This document shows positions 1-11,900 of a stretch of DNA of 25,678 nucleotides, one piece after another. Each line of letters starts with the position of its first letter. Position 1 is the stretch's first letter. A program made the translations under genes and the position numbers. The notes beneath the pieces were generated by a model. That model saw only the letters and a program-made list of their open reading frames with translations, did not search any database and was not told where the DNA came from. The stretch lies in the NCBI GenBank assembly GCA_020650975.1, contig JAIPMN010000747.1, positions 1 through 25,678 of the forward strand, in the 5' to 3' direction. Source of the stretch: Apostichopus californicus (lineage: Eukaryota > Echinodermata > Holothuroidea > Aspidochirotida > Stichopodidae).

Positions 1-2843
1 ATATATCAATGGTCTGATGATCGCTCACCGTGTGAAAGTCTGAATAGCAAAGTGTTCCACTAATTTAAAAGTCTCAACCTGTATATATATGTATATTTTA
101 ATATGCTTCGCATTAAGGAGGGAAATTTGAATAGATAGGTCTCAAAGTTTGTGAAACTTTACATGACGTAGATAAAGCGTATTGCTTTCAAAGGTTAAGT
201 TCAAAGGTTATTGAAAGACAGTGGCAGAGGTCACAATGATGAAATCTTATAAACTTCATGAATATTTCAAGTAGAGGAACTTGGAATAAGTCTTGGACAG
301 ATCTCATTTGTGGTCTTTAAATGCCTCAGATACGATAGGGTATAGATGAAGTCTGCTGTTAAAGTAGAGGTCAATATGTCCACAGAGAAAGTAGAAACTT
401 TGAAAACATGATATCCCGAAAATGGATACTTGGTTGCATTGATCTCACATCTATTGTAATGGTATGGCTGAGGTCAAATGTCACTTTAATACACCATATG
501 TTAAAGCCAGCTCAAATCTTGTAACCTTTAATGTCAAGACTAGAAACGTGGAATACTATGTTTATGTAGATGTTTGATATAAAGTAGATGTACTTAATGA
601 AATTGAAAGGTCTTTTGATGTCATGTCAGGTCAAACATGCCACACCTTGTTAACACACATGCGTATCTTCAGAAGTCAATGATTTAAGGTATTCTGATCC
701 CTATATAATCCAATTCACTATATATCATCAAAGCATGTACTTTACATGTAGCTTTGTATGTGATATTACACATGACCAGACATGTCTTCTGATAGATCAT
801 TAAATTTGAATGAAACAAGTCAGCTTTAGTTGTGTAGATGGCTTCTTACAAAGCCCCAATTTTTGATTATACACATCTGATAATACTAACCTTCTGTATG
901 GTTTTTGATATAGTACATATACCATTTAACTGGTAACCATAAATCGTTGGATACATATATGTAACTGAGAAAGGTGTAGATGCCATTTAAGGTCATCAGT
1001 ATTGCCTCAAATAGTGTAGCCTTCTTAAAGTTGCTAGAAGTTATCAAAAATTCTTTCCTGGAGGCTCTATTTTTCTGAAGTTACCCAGACAATAAAGCCG
1101 CCTTGGTTCAATTAGACAGTCAGTAAATGTGTCAGCTAGTGAACCAAACTGCTTTGAGGCTGGAAGTTTAATGCCTCAGTATTGTTATCAGGATCTTAAA
1201 AGGTCTTCAAAATGTTTGCGTCCGTTTGGAAAAATTTACGTCCCTACATTCCTCCATGAAAACATGCACTTCCAAATACCTCTACAGGAATGCACAATAC
1301 TTAGTTATAATGACCCCTGACAAAACATTGGCTTGTGCAAAATGGAAGCCTGTAGTGATAGGTCTATAATGTGCAAGAAAAAAAAAACGAAAAAAGCTGT
1401 AAATAGTATACAACAACAAACTTACTGTCAAATTCTGAAACGGGAAAGATTGCCGCAGATTAGTTACCATATATGCTAGCCTAGGCATCATGCAGTGCAC
1501 ATTGCTGTAAGGCTGCAATGCTATAATGGCTATACTTTTGACGAAGTATATAGTTTACACTCACAAAATATTTGACAGAAGCATGTGGGGAATGGGACCG
1601 CAAAAATTTAGTTTGTGATGAAGAAATTACTGTGGTGTGAATGCACCATTTGAAAATGCGCCCTTTAATACCACTGCCCTCACAGTTTACCTGCCTCGGG
1701 CATTTGAATAGGCTCTCGCAGTAGATCGGGGGATTTTGAGCTGAGGAAGTGACTTTCCCATGCTCGTTCCCTTTGCTAGGCTTGGCGAATTGATTGCATA
1801 ACACACAGGCTAATGTTCCAGACCAATAACCTTGAAAGGTGCAGAAGTGGCCAGTGGCGAAAAATGAATGGCAGTCTTCCTAAAGGGCGGATTTTCAAAT
1901 GCATTTTACTTAAGCAGCTCTCAATGCGTAGAGAGAAAAAAACATTGTGTAAGATAATCCTTTTCGGTATCAGAGATGCTATAGCTTCCCAGGCAGTTCA
2001 TAAATAGTCCCAAGTCATAACATTTGTCATCAAAATAATGGTTCAAATATATGCATGATATTCTTAGAAACAATTCAACTACAACTTCGTACCATGAGCA
2101 CTTCGAAATATGTGTTAACAAAACCTAACGTTGTGATATTTGAGTGCACACATTTCCCTATCCACAGGGGACAGTAACATTACAAATAGTTGCATACAGA
2201 TGCAAGAATGTCTGCAGACAATTGTAAAAGGACTATAAGCCAATCAAATCACAGGAAATTTGGAAAGGCATCGTTTACTATTTGCAGCATGAAAATCTTT
2301 GTAATGGGAGTATTGTTATAATTCTCTCTACTTTGCGGTTGATTGTACATTGAAGATTAAGTTGTTTACAAACAAATTCAATCATCTGTACAAAGGATTG
2401 GGGGAATTTTTTGTTCTTTGAAGTAGTTGTGTATTTTTAAAAGAAAGAAAGAAATAAGAAAAGAAAGATATTTATTCCAAAAATTGTTTGTTATACTTTG
2501 CATAGGCCTAGTTGTGAGTGTGTGTACTTGGGGTTTCTTGCCCCCCCCCCCAAAAAAAAGCTTGCATCCGCAGGTTTTGCATCACTGGCTAAAAAAGTGC
2601 GTCCCAGACGCAACATCTTCAGTTTGTAACGATGCTGTGCCTGTTGAAATCTGAGCATCAGTGACCATTTTTTGACTTGCTAGCACATTTGGGGACAATA
2701 CTGATCTGGTCGACCCGAATATTCTTACAAATTTTGTGATTTTACACCAAAATCGATCTGAAACCATTCCCCCCTACCCCTTCCCCTCATCATCTTTGTA
2801 ATCCTGACCTTTTAAAATGTTTGTCTGTGTTTACTTTATACAG
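1..2843. other. Upstream sequence, no recognised exon
   Basis: AT-rich sequence, presumably intron or 5' region of the gene. Neither strand has a frame with domain-like sequence. The first kilobase has several AGGTCA hexamers and recurring GTAGATG-like words. A long inverted repeat lies at 1641-1904. A C-run followed by an A-run stands near 2540-2558. The exon preceding 2844 (N-terminal part of the first DM13) should be phase 1 to 2 and short; I could not identify it here. Confidence 0.5.
1641..1904. repeat. Imperfect inverted repeat, arms about 35 bp
   Basis: The arm at 1641-1678 reads ATGCACCATTTGAAAATG then CGCCCTTTA and ends ACTGCC. The arm at 1870-1904 is its reverse complement apart from a 2-base gap, a single mismatch and a few bases near CTTCC. 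The spacer is about 190 bp. It could be a decayed MITE-like element or a hairpin. No target-site duplication was identified. Confidence 0.55.
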
Positions 2844-2952
2844 AACAGCAAGCTTAGGCATGTACTTTCAACATGATGTGCTGTTGGTTCTTCCATCCGG
2901 CAAGGAGATTGCAAACTTTTCTTGGATAGCCATCTGGGATGTTTTGTATGAG
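2844..2952 (+). CDS. Exon: C-terminal part of first DM13 domain
   Basis: The exon starts after a pyrimidine-rich acceptor ending TATACAG and enters in phase 2. It reads ...[16 protein letters not shown]...[12 protein letters not shown]. The hydrophobic strand plus LPxG, then W-x-A-I-W-D, is the conserved end of DM13 domains. The entry and exit phases (2 and 0) equal those of exon 5362-5548, the same part of the second DM13, which supports an ancestral DM13 duplication. The reading frame joins exactly to exon 4052-4223 if the intron begins with GC at 2953 (GAG|GCATGT). A GT four bases further on would break the frame. The exon carrying the N-terminal half of this DM13 was not recognised between 1 and 2843. 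Confidence 0.75.
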
Positions 2953-5900
2953 GCATGTAATACATTTAGTTATTTCTGAATAAAAACATAAAAACAACTT
3001 TTGGCATTATTATTACCATAAATGTAAAATATGATGTCATTAAAGTCCATTGGAAACTTCAAATGTTGGTATTGATCAATTACCAGTTTGTTTAACTGTG
3101 AAAGGGGGTCAACATCAAAATCATCAATATTAGGCTGTCAAATGTCATTCACTTTGTTTGACTTTTAATTTGCACACAGAGCCAGTGTTTTAAATCCAGC
3201 TACTGTAGACTTGTTGTTAAACTTTTAACATATAAAACGTGGTTTGGCAGTGCCCCCTTAGTATAACGACTAGCATACCAAGTTGTCTGCCTATTTTGTG
3301 TTTATTTATTTACACCCAACTCAACTACTATGCGCTTTATTATACAGTTCTTGAATCAATGTATGATTGCCTGAATTCTCTCAGGCTATTTGGTTCCAAC
3401 CCAGTGCCCATCTGAAAAGTTTAACAAAGCATTAAATATGAAAAGGCAGCATACAGCACCTAGTAATAGCCTCAAAGGGAATCTTTCACAAAATATGAAA
3501 GAACTGAAGATGAATAGTGACTTTGAGGGGTAGTTTGGTTCAATGCCTGTGTGTACACAACAAGAGTACTAGATTATGGCATCATAAAAAGGATGATCAC
3601 TAGACCGTGAAACCTTACATTACTTGAATTCCAAGTCCAATCCTGCACCTCTTGCAGACTTTGATGTTTACGGGACACAAATATTTTTCCCTGCAGCTGC
3701 TGCAAAATCTGCTGCAGCAATGCTGAAATCAATATCAAACAAAAGAGATTTATCAGTGCAGACCAGCAATGCCTATTGTAAGAAAGATTAGTGACTTTTG
3801 TAAACTGCAAAGTGCAAAATATTACATGCTATGCAGCCTGGCTGTAGCCTTCTCTGCGTTATTCTTAGAGCCAGAGCCATCCACGACAATCTTATACTTT
3901 ATCCGGTTGGGCTTCTCATATATATATTCATGCCTCGCATATTTGAGGTAATGAAGATTATGGTGTTTGATCGTCAAAGCATGTAAATGCGAACTGAATG
4001 TACTTGAATAGCTATCAATAAACTGTTGATCAGGATGCATGTTTCTTGCAGGTGCATTATGGGTATGTTAACATCTCCTGCCAGTTCAAGCCTCCAGATA
4101 GACGAGAGCTTGGAGACTTTTCCTTCACAAAGCTTGGTTACAAGTTTCATGTGGATAATGTAGTCATCGAAAATATCAAACAAGTCACCTTCATCGGTGT
4201 TGTCTATGATCATTGGAAGTCAGGTTTGTACACCTAAATAAAGATGTATGCAACAAAATGTGTATGTAATAAAAAATAACTCCACATTAAAACACCTATT
4301 CAATCACTACGATTACCCTGCAAGTATTATATACTTAGAATGTTTATGCTCCATGATTTCATGTGTTTTTTTGTTATCTAGGTGTGGCTAATTCATCTTT
4401 TTCAAAAGGATATATTAATTTGATCTCTCTCTTGTGTAATTACAACGAGCGACGGTGGGCCTGACTTGAAGTACAGTGTTTGAATACTGCTCACAGCATA
4501 CTTCTTATTCTGATTTTGAAATTAATAACCTAACCAGAACTTGCCCGAGTTTGGAGAAAAAAAATGCACTTTTTCAAAAATTAGAAGTGAAAAATCCCCC
4601 CCCCCCCAAAAAAAATGAAAAGATACTATTTTGTTTTAATGTTTTTTTTTGAGATTCAAAAGTGACCTTTCATGGAGAACTTATGTAATCTTTAATTAGA
4701 AAATGCCTTTTTGTTGCAAAATAAATAATAAAAAAAATTGTAATTACGAAGAATTATTATGGTTAAAGACAATCTCTGAATTTGTACTATTACATAATGC
4801 ACAGAGGGTTCAGTTGTCAGGAGTCATTTAGAGGTGATGTTGTGGTTTGCTTCCTTAATTCAAAGTCACATGTCCCACTGTGTTTGAAGTTTCTGTCCCC
4901 TCAAAATGAACCATTTCTTCTGGCACGTCTGGTTAAGTAGGGAATGTTCTGATCATGTTAAAACAGAATGATTGTAGCAATTAATTTTTTTTTGCATTAT
5001 TCTTACAGGATTTTCAATTTATGCAGGTAGTGGAAGTCCAGAGTCAACTGAATGGAAGATAGAGCTGTTGAATAAAGATGAGTAAGTAATGGAATTCAAA
5101 TTAATTTCACATTTAGGCTGCATATAACCGTCACAAAGGAGAGCCTTTCCTTTGGATATTTTTCTAGCAGGGATATAGATCACTGGGTGAAGTCATTCCT
5201 TTGTGGTCTCAAGGAGGGCAGGAGAATATTGGTGAGATAAAATTTGAGTTCAAATGGTTGTTTTCATTATTAACTTACCCCAAGACTCTACAGACCTAAT
5301 TGTTCATTTTAAAATGTTTTTCTCTGTTGTAATTAACATATTAACTCATCTTTCTTTTCAGAGATTCAAAACTTTCATTCAAGCCAGGTGTTAACCTTAC
5401 CATGACATTACCTGATGATTTAACAGTCTTTGGTATTGATTTCATTGGTGTCTGGGTTCAGCCAGAAGTTGGCAAAAACTTTAACGTCATCACCATTACA
5501 GATCAAGATAGGGAGAACTTACCTCCCTACTTTCCAAATGCTACAGAGGTAACTTTTAAAATGCTTGTGAACTTAAATGTAACACCGTCATTCCTACCAA
5601 CGTATCAGATGCAACAGAGGTAACTTTAAAACTGCTTATGAACTTAAGTGTAACACTGTCATTCCTACCAATGTATCAGATGCCACAGAGGTAACTTTAG
5701 AACTGCTTACGACCTTATGTGTAACACCGTCGTTGCTACCAATGTATCAGATGCAACAGAGGTAACTGTTAAAGTGCTTATGAACTCAAATATAACACCG
5801 TCGTTGCTACCAATGTATCAGTTGCCACAGAGGTAACTTTAGAACTGCTTATGAACTTAAGTGTAACACCGTCATTCCTACCCACGTATCAGATGCCACA

Positions 5901-8900
5901 GAGGTAACTTCAGATTAACCTTAGATTACCTTTATATGGAACTTTATGTCCTGCTTAATACTGAAATCTAAATGGGTTATGATTCACTGCTTCTTTCTTA
6001 CCTTGAAATGTTGCACCATTTTCTGTCAAGAGTAAGGTCACGGGTAAGGTGAAACGATTCAAATGGAAAATATCAAGACTCTAGTGGTGTGTGTCTTTTA
6101 TATGAGTAGCTTTATTCAAATCCTCGTAACCAGGGGCAAAAACCCTGAAACAAAACGTAAAATGTATGCATTGTATAAACAAATATTTCACACAAACATG
6201 AATTACTTCGGCAATAGGAAACATATCAAACATGCATTGATCTCGCTGTATGATCCCATATATTTTACACCTTTTTAACACTCATCACCTATTTACAATA
6301 TACCCTCCCTGTACAGACATTCGATACAAACAAACCTCTCATAAATATATCTTTATCAGTCTTTTCAACCTTTCAACATATTCCGGCCTCACTTTACTCA
6401 AATAAGGAAAAAGAATACGACTAACTATTTGCGTTCCTCTACTGCAAAGTAAAGCCAACGATCCTAATAGTTAAATACTGCGGGCTAACGTCGCCCAACG
6501 GACATCGTGTCCAACTGCAACGAGTAACTGCTGTGGTGCACCCAACACACCTTGCACCAAGTAGTACAAAATACGAATATCACGCCCTGACCTGCTCACC
6601 CGGCCTATTCATACTGATCCTTTACCTGCATTTTATGCAAGTAATATAAACAAAGACTTACACAAATTCAATTGATGCCCGTGGAGCAATCAGTGAATCA
6701 AACAAAGCATACTAGAATGTCGAATGTTACTAGTGCGAACTCAGTGAGCAAAACAAAAAACAAAAGAATATTTATTGGTAAATTTATACAGCTGCACGAT
6801 AGTCGTTAGACTTGTGTCAAGCATACTCGTGACAATACATACCAGAGTTCTAATTGGTAACTTTAAGTTAAGCTGTTTGTTTACCTTGAAATTTACACCA
6901 TTTCCTATCAAAATAGGGTTTAAATTTGAATGTTACACCTTCACATTTTCGTTCATGATATGAAGAACTTTCTTCCCAATATATGCCAGATGTCACAAAG
7001 GTAATTGTTTACCTGCATATTACTGTCTATTTAGACTATTTCTCCACTATACAAAACTGCTACTTACCTTGAACTTCCACCACAAAGCAAGGTAGAGAGA
7101 ACTTTCTGATCTTACAGTTGGAGCTAACAACAGCAAACATGCAATATGCAACATATGGTCTCACATTTTGTCACAAATGGACAGTATGGACAAGTTATCA
7201 CAAAATTAATGTAAGCTTCCTAGAAATTGTGGCAACATATTGAAGATGTTTTGGGTACATTAAACTCTTAAAGTTTTAGACATGGCTTAAAAAGTAAATA
7301 CATAAACAAAAACATAGAACATAAATAGAAGGCTGGGGGAAATCCAAAGTTTCAGTAACTTGCTCGGTACAGTTTGCGTGTAAAGTATCTGAGGAGAAAG
7401 AGAGAGTCCACAGCAATAGTAAAAGATGCAACCATGCAGCTGATGTAAAGGACATGACGTAATTTTGTCTTTTCTTAGACCAAACGTTGTGAAGTCTTGC
7501 TTGATGACATGTACCAAGTATCATGGCAACTTGATAAACCCAACAACCAGATCACATTGGAGTTGAGCGGGAGGGTTGCTTCGAATGAGTACATGGCTTT
7601 TGGGATCAGCGGATCAGAAACGACGACTCAGATGGTTGGATCAGATGTAACAGTCGTGTGGATTGATCCTAGTACCAATAAACCCCAAGCTGAGGACTAT
7701 CATATGAGTGCCATTACACAGGTAAGGTCAATATGAATGGTCAGCGTAGCATGCGGTCAGTTTTTCACATTAAGAGGAGGGACAACAGAATTCTGCTTAG
7801 CATGTGGCTTCACATTAAGAAGAAGGACAACAGAATTCTGCTCAATTTATATTTGGTAGCATATTCCATTATGTAGCTTCAGCTCAGTCAAAGATTGCCA
7901 ATTCCGGCTGTAAAAAAAATCAACGTCTATTTTACACTCCAAGAAAAGAAGCTATTTGGAGGTACGTTCTTAACCATTGATACAAAATGCACTTACGTGT
8001 TAATTCTAAGTACATTTTTTATTGCAATTATGAGTAACTTCCTTTCAATTTATGAGTTATTCATGTATATCATTTCTAGTGCTGATAGACTTCTTCTTTC
8101 TAGTGCGTCGTCAACAGCGGTTTGGGAGCATGTCCAGATACGTTTTCTTCGGAGGGCAGCAATGACGTACACTTGGTTGGAGCAGTGATCAAGCATGGCG
8201 TTACAACGATTACAGTAGAGCGCCCTCTGTCTTCGGGTGAGAACACTCATTTACCTATAAATGAAGTTTCACGTACCCTGCATATATTTACTCTATGTAA
8301 AAAGATGTATTGTGTTTGTAAGTGGTTCTTACTTCTGAAAATACAGGTATTATATATAAGGTTTGAACTTTCCAAAAATACAGGTATTATGTACAGGGTT
8401 CACACTTTTGTTTGTCAGTTTTTGGGAGACCAGAAGGAATTGAGGTGTTAGTAGGTTAAGGGAAGCTCAAACTCGTGTTCAGGAGACATGAACGCTGAAA
8501 TATTACAAGTAAGGATAGACTAGATATTAGATTTTAGAATTTGCAACAGCAGCACAGCAAAAGGGGATTGACTGTATGGCAGTGGTGGAGGCAGCTGTCT
8601 TTTTAAAATAATGAATTGAACAATTTCATTAAAAAGTTTAGATCAAATCATATAGTTCTTTGTCTAAAAATAAACACTTTCCGCCTACCAGATCACAGGT
8701 GAAAGTGTATACAGAATGGTAGTGTACAGTAGTTAGGCTGATAGATTTGAATACTATGTAATACATAGATAGCTGCACTAGTAGACTTGCTTGTTGCCAA
8801 GTTTGAATTGTCAAATTGCAAACACTGTGTTTGGTAACCACAAAATTGTTGATCTATACAGCGTTATCAGAAACTTCCAGGATTGCTACAGTGAAACAGC

Positions 8901-11900
8901 AAACACCAGATCTGTATTGTGAAGCACATGTTATGATTTATTTCCATTCATTCACCAACATTACACAGTAAAGGTTAATAGATGCATGTTGTAAGGGATA
9001 TTTTCTCCACGCTTAGTAGACTTCAGATCCCTTGAAATTCCAACGGAATCTGACCTTAACCACTGGTAAAATCACATCTTTGAAGGATAAAATCAAACCA
9101 CAGCTCAGAACCAGACAGATGATCATTATCATATTGTTTGAAAGAATACTTATGGTCTTGGCATTGTCAAGTCAATTTGCACCATCATACATTTAGTTAG
9201 TATAGATGGCTTTTGGAATTTGCATGAATCTGCACTTTTGTTTGACCCTCTACAAGTAACCAGCGTTTGCACAACTTCACATAATCATTGGTATTTTCTT
9301 CACGTTTCACCAGATGATCCTCTGGATAAACCGATCCCGACAGATGAACAGGTCTACACATTTTGGTCTCTTGGTCCCATAAATAATGTTGGCTTGGTCG
9401 CTCATCACCATCACAGTGCAGCTGGTAAATACATAGCCTCAAAAAGTTAATGTTGAAACATTTAATTGTGATATTACTGTTTCAATAATAAAGTGTGGTT
9501 ATATAAACCATTGTAATTTTTTTTACTATTTGCTTGTTTCGATTTTTCTAACTCGTAGTTGATGGATTCAAAATCAGATGAAATCTTTACCTGGGTAATA
9601 CAAATCATTGTAAATGTTCATAGTACAGCGGATCCAAATTTGATGAATATTCAGAGTTTGCTACGTGTGTAGGTTACAGATCATCGCAGATAAATCTGTA
9701 GAGAATGGTGTGTCAGTTGATGACAAATTATTGCAGCATAGCATAGAGCCTTAATTGTATTGAGTCATGTTTACATTCTCAGGTCAGTATAAACAAAGTA
9801 AGAAGTAGTGAAAAACCGAGTCATCAGACATCTTATGTATATATGGAGCTTGTGTAGTGTTCATCCAATGATCACTTTGGGGAGAAGTATCGTTGAAATT
9901 TTACACTTATTACCCTTTCTTGCCGTAATCTCTTCTTAACATCTCTTTTGTACATGGTATGTTGAAATCACATGCTTATTGTCAGGTGGCCTAAGTTGCC
10001 GTATTTCTAAAAATATTATACTAATAATATACGATAAATATATAGGAAAATTCTGTTTCTCAAGTTGACTTCACTGTAAACTGCATTGTTGGTTTGCTTT
10101 TAATAGTAATATCTTAAAGAAGTCGTAAATAAGACATAATTTCATTAAACATTGCTGAACATATTTCATCTTCTAGGAGATTTAGAAATCAATTTTGGAA
10201 CTTCAGGAAGGTCTTTCTGCACTGAGTTTTTAGCACAGGACAAGGATGAGAAGGATAGTACATCAACAAAAAATCACTCTCCCATGTTGTATGATACATC
10301 CTCCTTCACAGGTAAGAAATAATAAAGAAAGACATCAGCTTGCAAATAATTGTAACACTGCATATGAATAGTACTAATGAAATACATGACTGGTCAGGCC
10401 TGCCCATACAAAAACAGTTCTCCTCAATTCACTGCAGTATTTATTATGTGTTACTTGATGGCATAAACTACCCCAAGTACTGCCAATAGGATTCATCCTT
10501 GAGTGCACCTAATTAATTGACCAGCCACCGTTTAATTGTAAATGCAAGTGCTCTAATGGCCAGCACTACTTTCCCGTGTGAAGACAAATTTGGCTTGACC
10601 ACTAAAATAGTACACTGTGTGTCTATTCATGAATTTGTGCAAAGGAGCGTTCAGTATGGCTAGCATTACCAACTCGGGTAGATATTCAATCTGGCCTGTT
10701 TTTGGCCAAAAACAGGGGACTCAGGTAGTATTTGCTATAGGCAGGGAAGACCGTAATTAAAAGCAAATACAGGCGTTTGGTGAAAGTATAGGGAACTTAA
10801 CATCACAAAGTGAATTATTGCTGAACCGATAGCTTCATGGTAGACCTGTATAGCTTCATGTTAGACCTGTATAGCTTTATGTTAAGCCGGTCAGCACACT
10901 CCCTGTCTGAGCACGACCCGACTTGACCATCATGATCTACTTTTTAGACAAAGTCAAGTTGGAATCAATCGTTGCAATTTATGCAAATATCATGTTGACA
11001 TATTTTGTTGTAATGTTTTGTCTTTTACAGGTCGACACATAAGTAAACGGAATGTAGGCTCTCCTGACCCTTTAGGTATGATGTCACTTTATGTTTGTTG
11101 CAGAAAGAAATTAAATTGATTGCTCTTTCATACTTACTGCAAATACATAGCATCACAGAGAAGAGAATATAGTGCAAAGGAATTCAACCATTTCTAGTGG
11201 TAAATTTTGTCGTTTGCATGAGATTAGTTAATAAAACTCTCAAAAAATAATAATTCAAATATACTGTGAGGCTCATTTAAAAATGTTCAGCTTTGGTCCA
11301 TTGTCAGTGTGTATGGTATTAATGAGGTGAATTGAAATGGTGTAATTATACAACAGAGTAACCTTTTGGCTGACCTTGGCTTACATACAACTAAGGAATC
11401 AGGATGGGACAAATCCATTGTAGCTAACGTACTGATATCTATTTGAAACTTGACATACATGCGAGCTAACAAAAACATATTTTGTGTTTCTGACATAAAG
11501 TTAAGAGATACAATATTAGTATACACCGAAGTGAGTTATAGGTAACCTTGGTGATCTGAAACAAGTCAAAGGAACCAGTTTGACAAGCTGCTGATATCTT
11601 ATATTCTTGGGTGTGTTTGTGACTGATACAGTGAGCTGAAAACATCAAACATTTGTATTTTGCATGAGGAAAAGTGATGAGTATAACATACACCGGAGTG
11701 AGCCTTAAGTAAATTAATGTAATACATTAACTGAAGAAATGGGTATACTATTTTTATAGCTGATGTGCCTGTTTGATAAAATCATGCATGTTGGTTGCAC
11801 AAGTCTGTTCAGAATTATACAATAGATTGTAATTTGATGCTGTTTTCTTTTCTACAGATGTCTTTGAGTTATCAGTGTTTTGAACAAAGCAATATTCTCA

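Noticed and set aside
1481-1804. 107-codon open frame on the minus strand
   Set aside because: No domain, low-complexity composition, no splice or promoter support; typical random frame in non-coding DNA.
2165-2242. Possible exon after the acceptor TTCCCTATCCACAG
   Set aside because: The acceptor is good, but the translation has no DM13 character and does not provide the expected phase 1 to 2 exon before 2844.
2540-4616. Two C-run plus A-run tracts (about 2540 and 4597) as a paired element
   Set aside because: Only the homopolymers are shared; flanking sequences do not match, so they are simple repeats.
5537-5917. CRISPR-like array
   Set aside because: The whole 71-bp unit repeats without unique spacers and overlaps a eukaryotic exon end; it is a minisatellite.
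6063-6278. Overlapping 66-71-codon frames on both strands
   Set aside because: Neither strand shows a recognisable motif; the sequence is within an intron and may be an old insertion.
6040-6960. LTR-like or SINE-like insertion between two minisatellite-related stretches
   Set aside because: Flanking similarity suggests an insertion, but I found no terminal repeats, tRNA-like promoter or coding remnant to name it.
7276-7524. Minus-strand frames of 76-82 codons with a hydrophobic stretch
   Set aside because: They overlap the DOMON exon on the plus strand, which has far stronger domain evidence.
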